DNA from: CAYJLW01 sp964370965
Lineage (GTDB): Bacteria; Actinomycetota; Acidimicrobiia; UBA2766
Direction: 5' to 3'
NCBI GenBank assembly: GCA_964370965.1
Contig: CAYJLW010000069.1
Location: forward strand, 1 to 21,986
DNA: 21,986 nucleotides
Positions 21,070-21,986 of the stretch are shown piece by piece. The notes beneath the pieces were generated by a model, which searched no databases, was not told the DNA's origin, and saw only the letters and a list, made by a program, of their open reading frames with translations. The position numbers were made by a program, and so were the translations under genes. Position 1 is the stretch's first letter, and each line of letters starts with the position of its first letter.

Positions 21070-21986
<917 letters not shown>

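Overview
The window is high-GC, with third codon positions almost all G or C, and looks like a chromosomal segment of an actinobacterium. Three things support this: the gene order (DUF1844-like gene divergent from infC-rpmI-rplT-RNA methyltransferase, then pheS-pheT, an arginine cluster, mpg-tyrS), actinobacterial-type 16S rRNA features at the right end, and frequent GTG starts. The 16S looks closer to Acidimicrobiia-like lineages than to Streptomyces or Mycobacterium; that placement is from memory and should be checked by alignment. A 10-N gap inside a C/G homopolymer-rich stretch at about 19,140-19,310 points to a draft or metagenome scaffold.

Layout. 25-2674 (minus): a three-gene unit of DUF1844-like protein, ABC1/UbiB-family kinase-like protein and alpha/beta hydrolase. 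2678-5011 (plus): promoter, long structured leader, infC, rpmI, rplT and a SpoU-type RNA methyltransferase. 5018-5434 (minus): small four-helix membrane protein. 5536-9026 (plus): promoter, pheS, pheT. 9084-9740 (plus): exported or membrane-anchored protein of unknown function, overlapping tail-to-tail with an AI-2E-family transporter on the minus strand (9697-10932). 10974-18390 (plus): ArgR-type operator and promoter, an 11-codon upstream reading frame, then argC-argJ-argB-argD-argR-argG-argH, every junction a 1-4 nt stop/start overlap. 18488-20604 (plus): mpg, low-complexity gap, tyrS. 20601-21986 (plus): strong consensus promoter, structured rRNA leader and the first ~917 nt of a 16S rRNA gene.

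How the genes work together. The left half is translation machinery: initiation factor 3, ribosomal proteins L35 and L20, a probable rRNA/tRNA 2'-O-methyltransferase and phenylalanyl-tRNA synthetase; tyrS and the 16S gene extend this theme at the right end. The middle is an arginine biosynthesis operon of the acetyl-cycle type (ArgJ present) with its own repressor gene. argF (ornithine carbamoyltransferase) is absent from its usual place between argD and argR.

The most interesting signals are regulatory. infC, the adjacent methyltransferase gene and pheS all appear to start at near-cognate codons (ATC, CTG, CTG), each behind a Shine-Dalgarno sequence and with no well-placed ATG/GTG/TTG. The infC and pheS promoters share an identical 10-mer around the -10 box. 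The arg promoter has an ArgR-like palindrome over its -35 box and a leaderless 11-codon frame ending in TGATG on argC. A consensus promoter starting inside the tyrS stop region drives a structured RNA with an intrinsic-terminator-like hairpin ahead of the 16S gene. argD carries an in-frame perfect 30-bp tandem duplication. I found no CRISPR array, insertion sequence, prophage or defence system.
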